Origin: Kiritimatiellia bacterium
Lineage (GTDB): Bacteria > Verrucomicrobiota > Kiritimatiellia > RFP12 > UBA1067
NCBI GenBank assembly: GCA_900771305.1
Contig: CAAGNL010000044.1
Location: forward strand, 1-5,497
Length of the DNA stretch: 5,497 nucleotides
Direction of reading: 5' to 3'
Numbering within the stretch: the stretch's first letter is position 1; each line of letters begins with the position of its first letter. This document shows positions 1-5,497 of the stretch, in pieces. The notes beneath the pieces were generated by a model. That model was given only the letters and a program-made list of their open reading frames with translations. It was not told where the DNA came from and did no database searches. Made by a program: the position numbers and the translations under genes.

Positions 1-29
1 GGCCGGCCTCCGCGCCTTCGCCCCGTCCC

Positions 30-55
30 GCTCGGTCGGAATACCTCCCGTCGCC
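30..55 (+). repeat. Imperfect inverted repeat, left arm
   Basis: The arm reads GCTCGGTCGGAATACC and then TCCCGTCGCC. It matches the reverse complement of 332-355 over most positions, sharing GCTCGG, GGAATACC and TCGCC with small gaps. Both arms are followed by a GCGAA-type segment in their own direction. The two arms are about 276 bases apart. Confidence 0.4.
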
Positions 56-331
56 GCCCGGGGCGAATCCGCGGGTCCGCCCGCGCGCCGCTTTCCGCGC
101 GCCCCTGCGCCTCGTGCCTCCCCGTCGCTCGTGCTTCGCGCAGCCAACCGGCTGGTCTTTGGCCAATCGCCGCCCCCTGCGGCTGTGCGGCAGGGGCCTT
201 CGGCGAGAGAGGCGCCAAATGTCGTTGCACGGGCGGGCGCAGCGCGTGAAACGCTTCCCGGAGGCGGAACCCGAGGCGTCCCGGGTAGGCATGAGCGGCA
301 CGCACGGGGGCAGGCGATTTCGCGTGCAGGG

Positions 332-355
332 GGCGAAGGCGGTATTCCGCCGAGC
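332..355 (-). repeat. Imperfect inverted repeat, right arm, with internal hairpin
   Basis: On the minus strand it reads GCTCGGCGGAATACCG and then CCTTCGCC, pairing in sense with the arm at 30-55. It also folds on itself through GGCGG-TATT-CCGCC (338-351). This self-complementary core is imperfect in the left arm. Confidence 0.4.
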
Positions 356-570
356 GCCCTGCGCGTGAAGGCGCGCCGCACGCGTGCGCGACGCCTCGGC
401 TCTCCCGGGAAAGCCGACGGGCTGCGCCGCAGGGAGGACCGCCCTCCCGTGCAGCTGCGGCCCCGAAAGACGACGCGGCCCTGGACAGTACACGGTGTTC
501 TTTAGCATCTGCGTACCAAATTGGGCGCTCCGAGTACCAGAACAGACCCACACTTATGCCTGAAGAGCCC

Positions 571-594
571 AAAAAAATGGGGTATGCCACATAC
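571..594 (-). terminator. Possible intrinsic terminator of the large gene
   Basis: On the minus strand, about 45 bases past the TAG stop, a perfect five-pair hairpin GTATG-TGG-CATAC is followed by CCCA and a run of seven T. The stem is short and A/T-containing, and four bases separate it from the T-run, so it is a weak terminator by standard rules. No better candidate lies between the stop codon and the GC-rich block. Confidence 0.4.
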
Positions 595-638
595 GCACGG
601 CAATTCACCCGTCAAAGGAGGAACGGCGGACGGACGGG

Positions 639-3600
639 CTAGCGGAGGATGACGACAAATCCCTCGCGGGCGAGCCTAACCGTGCCGGCGGCGGCGTTGA
701 CGTGCACGCGCCACCCCTTCGGCAGGACGGCGCCGGCGAACGGCCCCGTGAAGGCGTTCGGCGCGAAGGACGCCACCAGATAGGACGCCGTTCCCTGGAG
801 CACCGCGTCCTCTTCGCAGACGAGCGTCAGGCCGGTCGCATCCAGCGCGCCGGCGAAGACGAGGCGGTCGCAGACGCCGCCGGCGGTCGCGTCGAGATGG
901 ACCGTCCCCGCGAGCCCCGCGCCTTCGGCCACGGCAATCGTCCCGATCGTCCCCGCGCCGCCCGGATGGATCTCGGCCGTCAGCAGACCTCCCTTCACCG
1001 TGCCCGAGCCCGAAAGCGACGCGAGCGTCAGCGGCCCGCCCGCCAGGTTCAGCGTCGCGCCGTCCGCGAGCGTGACCCGGGCGCTGTCGCTGTCCGTCGC
1101 CTCGCCGCGACGGCACGTCGCCGCGAGGGTGTCGTCCGGACCCGCGACGGCGAGGGCCGTGAGCTCCGCCTCCGTCAGCGCCGTGTTCCACACGCGGACC
1201 TCGTTGTAGGATGCGTTCGCGTCCCAGTCCCCCGGCGTGTTGGAACGGCCCAGATACAGCCGCGCCTGGTTCTGTCCGGCAAGGCTCCAGTCCGCCGTCG
1301 ACGTGAACGCGAACTTCTTCAGCGTCTCGCCCGTCTTCGCATCCTGCTTGTAGACCGCGATGTCGGTGAGGCCGTCCGCCCGCTTCGCGAAGGTCAGCGC
1401 CAGATGGTATTCCGTGCCCAGCTCGTAGGGCGCCAGGTTGTCGCGCCAGTCCGTGCCGTCGTTGGACTTCTTGATGCAGAAGTCGTCGGTGTTGATGTCC
1501 GACCCCGCGGTCCATGTCATGAGCATGGCGTCGGAGTTGCTGGACCCAAGGTCGAAGATGCGGCTCCAGTAGCGGACGCCGCGTTGGGTCGCCCACATCT
1601 CCAGCGTCACGTTGCCGGAGGTTGGCAGCACGTTCGCGCCGAGGCTGACGGCGCCCTTGCCGTAGGTGCCGCCCGGGAGATCGACCTGCCGTCCATCGTC
1701 CGAGAAGGCGGCCTCGCCGTCCATCACGGCGGTCTGTCCGCCCACGCTGTCCGCGAGGTCGCCGTTGAAGCTCCAGCGGTGGACGAGGCGTGCCTCCGCG
1801 CCCAGCGCGAGCGTGCCCTCGCGCACGTCGAAGTCGTAGCCGCCGACAGAGCCCGTGAACGCGAGTTCGCCGCCGCCGGTCTTCGTCACGTGTCCGCCCA
1901 GCGCCGCATCGGGGCCCGCCGCGGCGCTCCGCGCGAGCTCCTCTTCCGTGAGGGCGGCGTTCCAGATGCGCACTTCGTTGTAGTCCGCCTGCGCGTCCCG
2001 GTCATTGTTGGACTGCGAGCGGCCGAGGTAGAACCGGCTCTGCGGCTGGCTGGCGGGGCTCCAGGCCCCCGTGGTCGTGAAGGAGAACTTCTTCAGCGTC
2101 TCCCCCGTGGCCGCGTCCTGCTTGTAGACGGCGACATCCCAGAGGCCGTCCGGACGCTTCGCGAAGGTCAGCGCCAGATGGTATTCCGTGCCCAGCGCGT
2201 AGGGCGCCAGGTTGTCGCGCCAGTCCTTGCCGTCGTTGGACTTCTTGATGCAGACGTCGTCGGTGTTGATGTCCCCTCCGGCGGTCCAGGCCATGAACAG
2301 GCAGTTGTAGATCGTATCGCCGATGTCGAGCACGCGGCTCCAGTTCTGGACGCCGCGCTGCGTCGCCCAGAGTTCGATCGTGACGTCCCCTTCCGCCGGG
2401 AGCAGGTTCGCACCCAGGGTGACGGCGCCGCTGCCGTAGTAGCCGCCCCCCGGCAGACTGACCCGGCTGCCGTCCGGCGAAAAGGCGGCCCCGCCGTCCA
2501 TCACGGCCGTGACGCCCCCCACGCTGTCGGAGAGGTCGCCGTTGAAACTCCAGCGGTGGGTCAGCGCCCGGCTCCGGGCGTTCGGCGCCCCGTCTGCGGA
2601 CAGCTTCAGCGTGAGATCGCGGGTCCGCGTGTCGATGGTCGCCCCGTCCCAGACGTTGAAGAGCCCCACGCCCGAGAGGAAGTCCTCCTCGGGCCCCGTG
2701 CCGAGCGCCGCCAGCGTCGAGCCGGGCAGCAGGTTGAGCGCCGTCTTCCTCCCCGCGCCGCCGGCAATGCGCGCGACGTTGAGGACGCCTCCCGCATGGA
2801 CGGTCACCTCGCCGCTGGACGCCGGGCCCCTGCCGATGTCCAGCGTGCCGGCGACGTTCACGACGCCGCCCGCGAAGATGTCCAGCGTGCCCGTCCCGCT
2901 CTCGCCGACGATGAGTCCGCCGGACGCGGACGACGCGGCGAACGTGCCGCCGCGGATCGTCGCCGTCCCGACGGCGCTCGTCCAGCGTCCGACCGTGATG
3001 GACCGGCTGCACGCGAAGTCGCCCCCCGTCTGCAGGTAGTCGGCCCGAACCCCGCCCCACTCTCCGTCTCCGACGATGAAATTTCGGCCAATCTCCGCCG
3101 TGCCCCCATGCATCTCGTAGCGGGCCGGGTAACGGGAGTCAATTCCAAGTTTCCAGTCGGAGGAGGAGGCGACGTTGTCGGTCGAGAGCGTACCCCCGTT
3201 CTGAACGAAGAGCAGCGGCGGATCCGAAAGGCCCCGCCACATCTGCAGCTCGCCCAGGTTCAGGCGTCCGTCATTCAGCGTCACCTCCAACTGCGATCCC
3301 AGATAGGGACCCATCAGCAGCTTCGCGGCCGTGAGCGTGCCGCCATTGACTTCGATGCGGTTCGTGTTCGCCAAGGCGCTTCCAAGCGTCAGGGTCCCCG
3401 ACGGCAGGGCGAGCTCGCCGCCATCCACGCGCAACGCGCCGGCGTTGAGCGCGTAGTTTCCGCCGAGCGCGACCTTGCCGCCGTTCGCGCAGACGGTTCC
3501 GCCATCCTGGGCCATGCTCGCGAGAGTATTGGTCGAGCCCGCGTCGAACCGCGTCGTGCCGGCCTGGTGAACGTACCGGGAGAACGCGCCCGTCGGCGCC

Positions 3601-5291
3601 GCGAACGCCAGCGTCCCCGCGCCCGCCTTGCTCAGCGTACCGCCGCCGGTGCCGTCGCGCACGCCCCCGGCCAGCGACGCCGTCCCCGCGGCGACGCTCA
3701 CGGCGGCATCCGCGCGGCCGTTCAGATCGATGGGATTCGCAAGCGTGATGTCCGCGTCCGCCTCGGCGCCATTGAGCACCAGCGCGCCCGGCGACATCCC
3801 CGGCGCGCCCCACACCAGCGCCTCGTCCTCCGCCCCCGTCGTCAGGCTGACCGTCACCGGCGCGCCCTTCGCGCTGAAGCCGCTCGCCGTGCCGTCCCGG
3901 AAGGAGACCGCGCCCGCGCCCGTGCCGAACGGCCCCGTGAGCGTCGCCGAGGCGAGCGGGCCGTAGGTGCCGCCCGAGAGGACGAGCGGCTGCGTGGCGT
4001 CGAGTCCCTGGCCGAAGTCGCCCCGGAGGAGACCGGCCCACACGGTCAGGGGCCCCGCGTAGGCGTTCTTGCCCGCCAGCGTCAGCGTGCCGGCGCCGTA
4101 CTTGGAGACGCCCGCATCGAGCGACAGATCCTCCGCGACCGTGATGTCGCCGCGGCCGGTGTCGTAGGCGACGTCCGAGCTCTGCTCGCGCTCGAGGTTC
4201 GCCTCGGCGGTGGCGATCTGCTCCGCGGTCCAGTCCGCGCCGAACAAGAGCGTCGTGCCCAGGCAGAGGAAGACGCGCCCGGGTTCGTTCCAGCCCGGCA
4301 GGGCGGCGGGAGAGGCCGCCACGAACGTGCCGTTGGAGACGATGGTGCGGCCCTTCCAGGAGTTGGCGCCGGAGAGCGTCAGCGTGCCGGCGCCGAGCTT
4401 CACGAAGGTCTCGTTCGCGCCGAGACCTTCGAAGGCCATGGCCACGCCCACGCTGTTGGCCTGCGTGTCGAAGAATGCGCCGCCGTCCTTCACGCGGATC
4501 GCCTTGATGTTGCGGACAAATCCGTCCACCGTGGCGCCGCTGCCGGCCACGACGACCGTGCCGCCGTCAAATTCCAGCACGCCGGTCCCGGGGATGGAGG
4601 TGTTGCTGAAGATTTCGCTCGCCATGAGGGTTCCGCCGGACGCCACCCGAACAAGGCACTCGGCGTCCGGAAACTCCGCCACGCTTTCACCGGCGCGGAG
4701 CGGATACTGGCTGGAGAAGACGCCCCGGTTCGTCACCACGAGCGTCCCGATGCCCTTTTCGCCGATCAGCGTGCCCTCGGCCGCCTGGTTGAAGGAGCCG
4801 TCGGAAACGACCAGCGTGCCGACACCCCCCTGCCACCGGCCGACGCTGAACCACTTCTTCGCCGTCAGCGCGCCGCCGGCGACATGGAGCGTGCCCGTCG
4901 CGTCCCGCCCGACCTGTGCGTACGTGTTGACCGTCAACGACCCGCCGCGGAGCTCATAGCGGGATTCTCCCGACGCCGCCGGGGGGGCTCCAATGACCAG
5001 ACAGCCCGAGCCGTCGAACGACCCGCCCCCGGACAGGGTCACGGCTCCTCCCGTCTGCACGACCGTTCCCGTATTCGCCTCGCCGACATGAATCCCGATC
5101 AGATTGAGGACCCCCTCCTGAATCCGCGCCGTCCCGCCGTTGGCCACGACGGCGCCGACCGACGACGACGGCAGCCCCCCGTCCCAATTCTCGGCGACAG
5201 CCCAGTCGCCGTCCTCCGCAATCCACCCCGTCGACGCGGCCTGCGCCAGCAGACCGATCAGTGAAGAACAGACAACCAGCAGTTTCTTCAT
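639..5291 (-). CDS. Large secreted PATR-like / beta-solenoid surface protein with two LamG domains
   Basis: Encodes a 1,550-residue predicted exported protein, probably a cell-surface adhesin or glycan-binding protein; the exact ligand is unknown. In order: signal peptide (1-18/19); a W23, W30, NW36, GGLP41 opening module; Gly/Thr/Val-rich beta-solenoid repeats (about 45-290); PATR-like repeats of K-x-G-x-G-x-L form at K298, K397 and K555; a second solenoid block (about 620-845); LamG 1 (912-1128); a 42-residue linker with another PATR-like motif at K1137; LamG 2 (1171-1386); and a beta-rich C-terminal region (1387-1550) with a PGGAGTIGTI motif, ending GFVVILR. I chose the ATG at 5291 because it starts a classic signal peptide and has AGGA five bases upstream. 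An in-frame ATG at 5348 would add 19 residues ahead of the signal peptide and lacks such support. No C-terminal beta-barrel, LPXTG or PEP-CTERM tag is visible, so the anchoring route is unclear. The reading frame is intact. It stands alone in the window. The coding call is very secure; the function is only broad. Confidence 0.95.
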   Translation of the reverse strand: MKKLLVVCSSLIGLLAQAASTGWIAEDGDWAVAENWDGGLPSSSVGAVVANGGTARIQEGVLNLIGIHVGEANTGTVVQTGGAVTLSGGGSFDGSGCLVIGAPPAASGESRYELRGGSLTVNTYAQVGRDATGTLHVAGGALTAKKWFSVGRWQGGVGTLVVSDGSFNQAAEGTLIGEKGIGTLVVTNRGVFSSQYPLRAGESVAEFPDAECLVRVASGGTLMASEIFSNTSIPGTGVLEFDGGTVVVAGSGATVDGFVRNIKAIRVKDGGAFFDTQANSVGVAMAFEGLGANETFVKLGAGTLTLSGANSWKGRTIVSNGTFVAASPAALPGWNEPGRVFLCLGTTLLFGADWTAEQIATAEANLEREQSSDVAYDTGRGDITVAEDLSLDAGVSKYGAGTLTLAGKNAYAGPLTVWAGLLRGDFGQGLDATQPLVLSGGTYGPLASATLTGPFGTGAGAVSFRDGTASGFSAKGAPVTVSLTTGAEDEALVWGAPGMSPGALVLNGAEADADITLANPIDLNGRADAAVSVAAGTASLAGGVRDGTGGGTLSKAGAGTLAFAAPTGAFSRYVHQAGTTRFDAGSTNTLASMAQDGGTVCANGGKVALGGNYALNAGALRVDGGELALPSGTLTLGSALANTNRIEVNGGTLTAAKLLMGPYLGSQLEVTLNDGRLNLGELQMWRGLSDPPLLFVQNGGTLSTDNVASSSDWKLGIDSRYPARYEMHGGTAEIGRNFIVGDGEWGGVRADYLQTGGDFACSRSITVGRWTSAVGTATIRGGTFAASSASGGLIVGESGTGTLDIFAGGVVNVAGTLDIGRGPASSGEVTVHAGGVLNVARIAGGAGRKTALNLLPGSTLAALGTGPEEDFLSGVGLFNVWDGATIDTRTRDLTLKLSADGAPNARSRALTHRWSFNGDLSDSVGGVTAVMDGGAAFSPDGSRVSLPGGGYYGSGAVTLGANLLPAEGDVTIELWATQRGVQNWSRVLDIGDTIYNCLFMAWTAGGDINTDDVCIKKSNDGKDWRDNLAPYALGTEYHLALTFAKRPDGLWDVAVYKQDAATGETLKKFSFTTTGAWSPASQPQSRFYLGRSQSNNDRDAQADYNEVRIWNAALTEEELARSAAAGPDAALGGHVTKTGGGELAFTGSVGGYDFDVREGTLALGAEARLVHRWSFNGDLADSVGGQTAVMDGEAAFSDDGRQVDLPGGTYGKGAVSLGANVLPTSGNVTLEMWATQRGVRYWSRIFDLGSSNSDAMLMTWTAGSDINTDDFCIKKSNDGTDWRDNLAPYELGTEYHLALTFAKRADGLTDIAVYKQDAKTGETLKKFAFTSTADWSLAGQNQARLYLGRSNTPGDWDANASYNEVRVWNTALTEAELTALAVAGPDDTLAATCRRGEATDSDSARVTLADGATLNLAGGPLTLASLSGSGTVKGGLLTAEIHPGGAGTIGTIAVAEGAGLAGTVHLDATAGGVCDRLVFAGALDATGLTLVCEEDAVLQGTASYLVASFAPNAFTGPFAGAVLPKGWRVHVNAAAGTVRLAREGFVVILR
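1134..1781 (-). repeat. LamG/concanavalin-like domain, copy 2 (residues 1171-1386)
   Basis: Second tandem copy, starting HRWSFNGDLADSVGG and ending YNEVRVWNTALTEAEL. It lies 777 bases from copy 1 at its N-terminal end and 774 bases after the one-codon gap. The segment NTDDFCIKKSNDGTDWRDN and the following LGTEYHLALTFAKR are nearly the same as in copy 1, while the stretch just before them (DLGSSNSDAMLMTW) is very different. This points to a shared scaffold with one variable loop. Confidence 0.85.
1908..2558 (-). repeat. LamG/concanavalin-like domain, copy 1 (residues 912-1128)
   Basis: First of two tandem Laminin_G_3-like jelly-roll domains. It starts HRWSFNGDLSDSVGG, has a central VTIELWATQRGVQNWSRV strand region and YHLALTFAK, and ends with YNEVRIWNAALTEEEL, which is the usual closing strand of this family. 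These domains commonly bind carbohydrates or other surface ligands. By eye it is about 70% identical to copy 2 and one codon longer (GGGYYG versus GGTYG). Confidence 0.85.
2877..3122 (-). repeat. Solenoid block 2 (residues 724-805), echo of block 1
   Basis: It opens with RYEMHGG and carries ITVGRW (765-770), VGTATI (774-779) and IVGESGTGTLDI (794-805), matching block 1 motif for motif at similar spacing. Further GG turns continue to about residue 845 (AGGVVNVAGTLDIG, then HAGGVLNVARIAGG). The similarity is clear at protein level but loose, so an ancient internal duplication or a shared family module is likely. Confidence 0.6.
4707..4961 (-). repeat. Solenoid block 1 (residues 111-195)
   Basis: This part of the large protein starts with RYELRGG and contains FSVGRW (148-153), VGTLVV (157-162) and IGEKGIGTLVV (176-186). 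The same order of motifs recurs at residues 724-805. Regular G-T-L-x-V strands with GG turns are typical of right-handed beta-helix or autotransporter-passenger-like folds, so it is probably an elongated stalk segment. Confidence 0.6.
5235..5291 (-). other. Sec-type signal peptide region
   Basis: The first 19 residues, MKKLLVVCSSLIGLLAQAA, show two lysines (n-region), a hydrophobic core L4-L15 and an A-Q-A motif ending at A18. Cleavage is expected after A18 or A19, leaving a mature N-terminus near STGW. The Cys at position 8 is inside the hydrophobic core and does not form a lipobox, so a lipoprotein is unlikely. This implies Sec-dependent export of the whole protein. Confidence 0.85.
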
Positions 5292-5296
5292 CGCAA

Positions 5297-5300
5297 TCCT
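5297..5300 (-). promoter_or_regulatory. Ribosome binding site AGGA for the large gene
   Basis: On the minus strand the leader reads GAGAGCGAGGATTGCG and then ATG. AGGA lies five bases before the ATG at 5291. This spacing decides the start in favour of the MKKLL methionine over the upstream in-frame ATGs at 5348 and 5333. Confidence 0.75.
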
Positions 5301-5378
5301 CGCTCTCAAACCATGCGCTCCCACCACGACCATCCATCCAGTGGGCATGGCGGGCAGCCCACCACGCCGACATTGGAG

Positions 5379-5387
5379 ATAGTACCA
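5379..5387 (-). promoter_or_regulatory. Candidate extended -10 promoter element
   Basis: On the minus strand the sequence is TGGTACTAT: a TG-N extension followed by TACTAT, which matches four of six bases of the TATAAT consensus, including the important first two and last. It would give an untranslated leader of roughly 80 nt. I see no good -35 hexamer 16-18 bases upstream; the nearest candidate, TTGCAA, is 26 bases away. The call therefore rests on the extended -10 alone and is weak. Confidence 0.3.
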
Positions 5388-5397
5388 CGAACGGCCT

Positions 5398-5405
5398 TCA
5401 CGTGA
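5398..5405. promoter_or_regulatory. Perfect palindrome TCACGTGA upstream of the gene
   Basis: An 8-bp perfect palindrome lies about 14 bases upstream of the candidate -10 and just over 100 bases before the start codon. Its position would suit an operator or activator site. It is a single short site, so a chance occurrence cannot be excluded, and no regulator is known from this window. Confidence 0.2.
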
Positions 5406-5467
5406 GGTAATTGCAAAACCCCTCTGACACAGGGCTGACGCATAAAAAACTTCCGTAAGGGGTCTTT

Positions 5468-5495
5468 GAAGAGGGGAATGGGACTCCTGCTCTTC
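5468..5495. repeat. Inverted repeat GAAGAG / CTCTTC at right edge
   Basis: GAAGAG (5468-5473) pairs with CTCTTC (5490-5495). An inner GGA (5475-5477) can pair with TCC (5485-5487), giving a nine-pair hairpin with an internal bulge. No T-tract follows on either strand inside the window, so it is not a standard terminator. It may belong to the 3' end of whatever lies upstream of the large gene. The rest of 5406-5497 shows no gene. Confidence 0.3.
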
Positions 5496-5497
5496 CA

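Larger units (their letters stand above)
1..505. other. GC-rich, hairpin-rich region with no convincing gene
   Basis: The sequence is strongly GC-rich up to about 480 and then drops in GC to about 600. Open frames exist on both strands, including one from 292 leftward off the edge. Their translations are extremely Arg/Gly/Ala/Pro-rich, with GC high at all three codon positions, no ribosome binding site and no recognisable domain, so I do not call a gene. Perfect or near-perfect hairpins include CCCCTGC/GCAGGGG (174-196), GGCGG-TATT-CCGCC (338-351) and GGGAGG/CCTCCC (432-448), the last extended by GCA/TGC across one bulge (429-452). GCGCGTGAA occurs twice (242-250, 361-369). It could be a structured RNA, a dispersed repeat or decayed sequence. 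Confidence 0.5.

Noticed and set aside
1..292. Minus-strand open frame starting MPTRDASGSASGKRF and running off the left edge
   Set aside because: It is very Arg-rich, has no ribosome binding site before the ATG, and its second codon positions are unusually GC-rich. It could only be rescued by a homologue match with more sequence to the left.
131..505. Plus-strand open frame of 124 codons (and an overlapping one at 114-368)
   Set aside because: The translation is Arg/Gly/Pro-rich with no motif, there is no ribosome binding site, and GC is high at all codon positions, as expected of non-coding GC-rich DNA.
556..642. Plus-strand 28-codon frame MPEEPKKMGYATYARQFTRQ...
   Set aside because: It has no ribosome binding site, overlaps the candidate terminator and the 3' end of the large gene, and matches no family I recognise.
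702..5264. A 1,520-codon open frame on the plus strand, antisense to nearly the whole large gene
   Set aside because: It is exactly in codon register with the real gene. A stop in this frame needs TTA, CTA or TCA in the sense strand, codons the GC-rich gene avoids. Its translation is Arg/Ala/Gly-rich without domains. The frame closes at 5262-5264 because the signal peptide uses one TCA.
5291..5348. Upstream in-frame start at 5348 adding 19 residues
   Set aside because: It would bury the signal peptide behind MPTGWMVVVGAHGLRARIA, and the AGGA site fits the start at 5291.
5413..5460. Minus-strand short stem CTT-ACGG-AAG plus T6 (5444-5449), and a CTG-TGT-CAG stem before TTTT, as terminators of an upstream gene
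   Set aside because: The stems are only three to five pairs and no upstream gene end is visible in the window.
1..5497. CRISPR array, tRNA, rRNA or insertion sequence
   Set aside because: No regularly spaced direct repeats with unique spacers, no cloverleaf-like sequence with a TTCRA-type arm, no rRNA motif and no transposase-like protein were seen. The repeats present are internal to the large gene or short hairpins.

Overview
The window is dominated by one very long minus-strand gene (5291 down to 639). It encodes a predicted secreted, repeat-rich surface protein of 1,550 residues. The flanks are a GC-rich, apparently non-coding block of about 640 bases on the left and about 200 bases of upstream DNA on the right. 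The organism looks like a high-GC Gram-negative-type bacterium. The N-terminal W...W...NW..G..P module, the autotransporter-associated beta-strand (PATR-like) repeats and the LamG domains opening with HRWSFNGDL are a combination I associate with uncultured gut or rumen Verrucomicrobiota/Kiritimatiellota (PVC group). That placement is inferred from protein style; no marker gene is present.

Layout, following the gene's own direction from right to left. 5292-5497 holds a weak extended -10 promoter candidate, a TCACGTGA palindrome, an untranslated leader of about 80 nt and a clear AGGA ribosome binding site. 5291-639 is the gene: signal peptide, N-terminal beta-solenoid blocks, PATR-like repeats with a short charged insert, a second solenoid block that echoes the first, two tandem LamG/concanavalin-like domains, and a C-terminal beta-rich region ending in a short hydrophobic tail with Arg. 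It has no recognisable autotransporter barrel, LPXTG or PEP-CTERM signal. 594-571 carries a small hairpin plus U-tract that may terminate transcription. 1-505 is very GC-rich and full of hairpins, with one imperfect inverted repeat pair and no convincing gene.

The gene appears to stand alone, so no pathway can be reconstructed. The most informative internal signal is the tandem LamG duplication. A 114-nt core is nearly identical between the copies, with three differences that all change the amino acid, while the adjacent sequence has diverged strongly. This suggests recent gene conversion followed by diversification of a surface-exposed ligand-binding domain. A 1,520-codon open frame on the opposite strand is a codon-usage shadow, not a gene.
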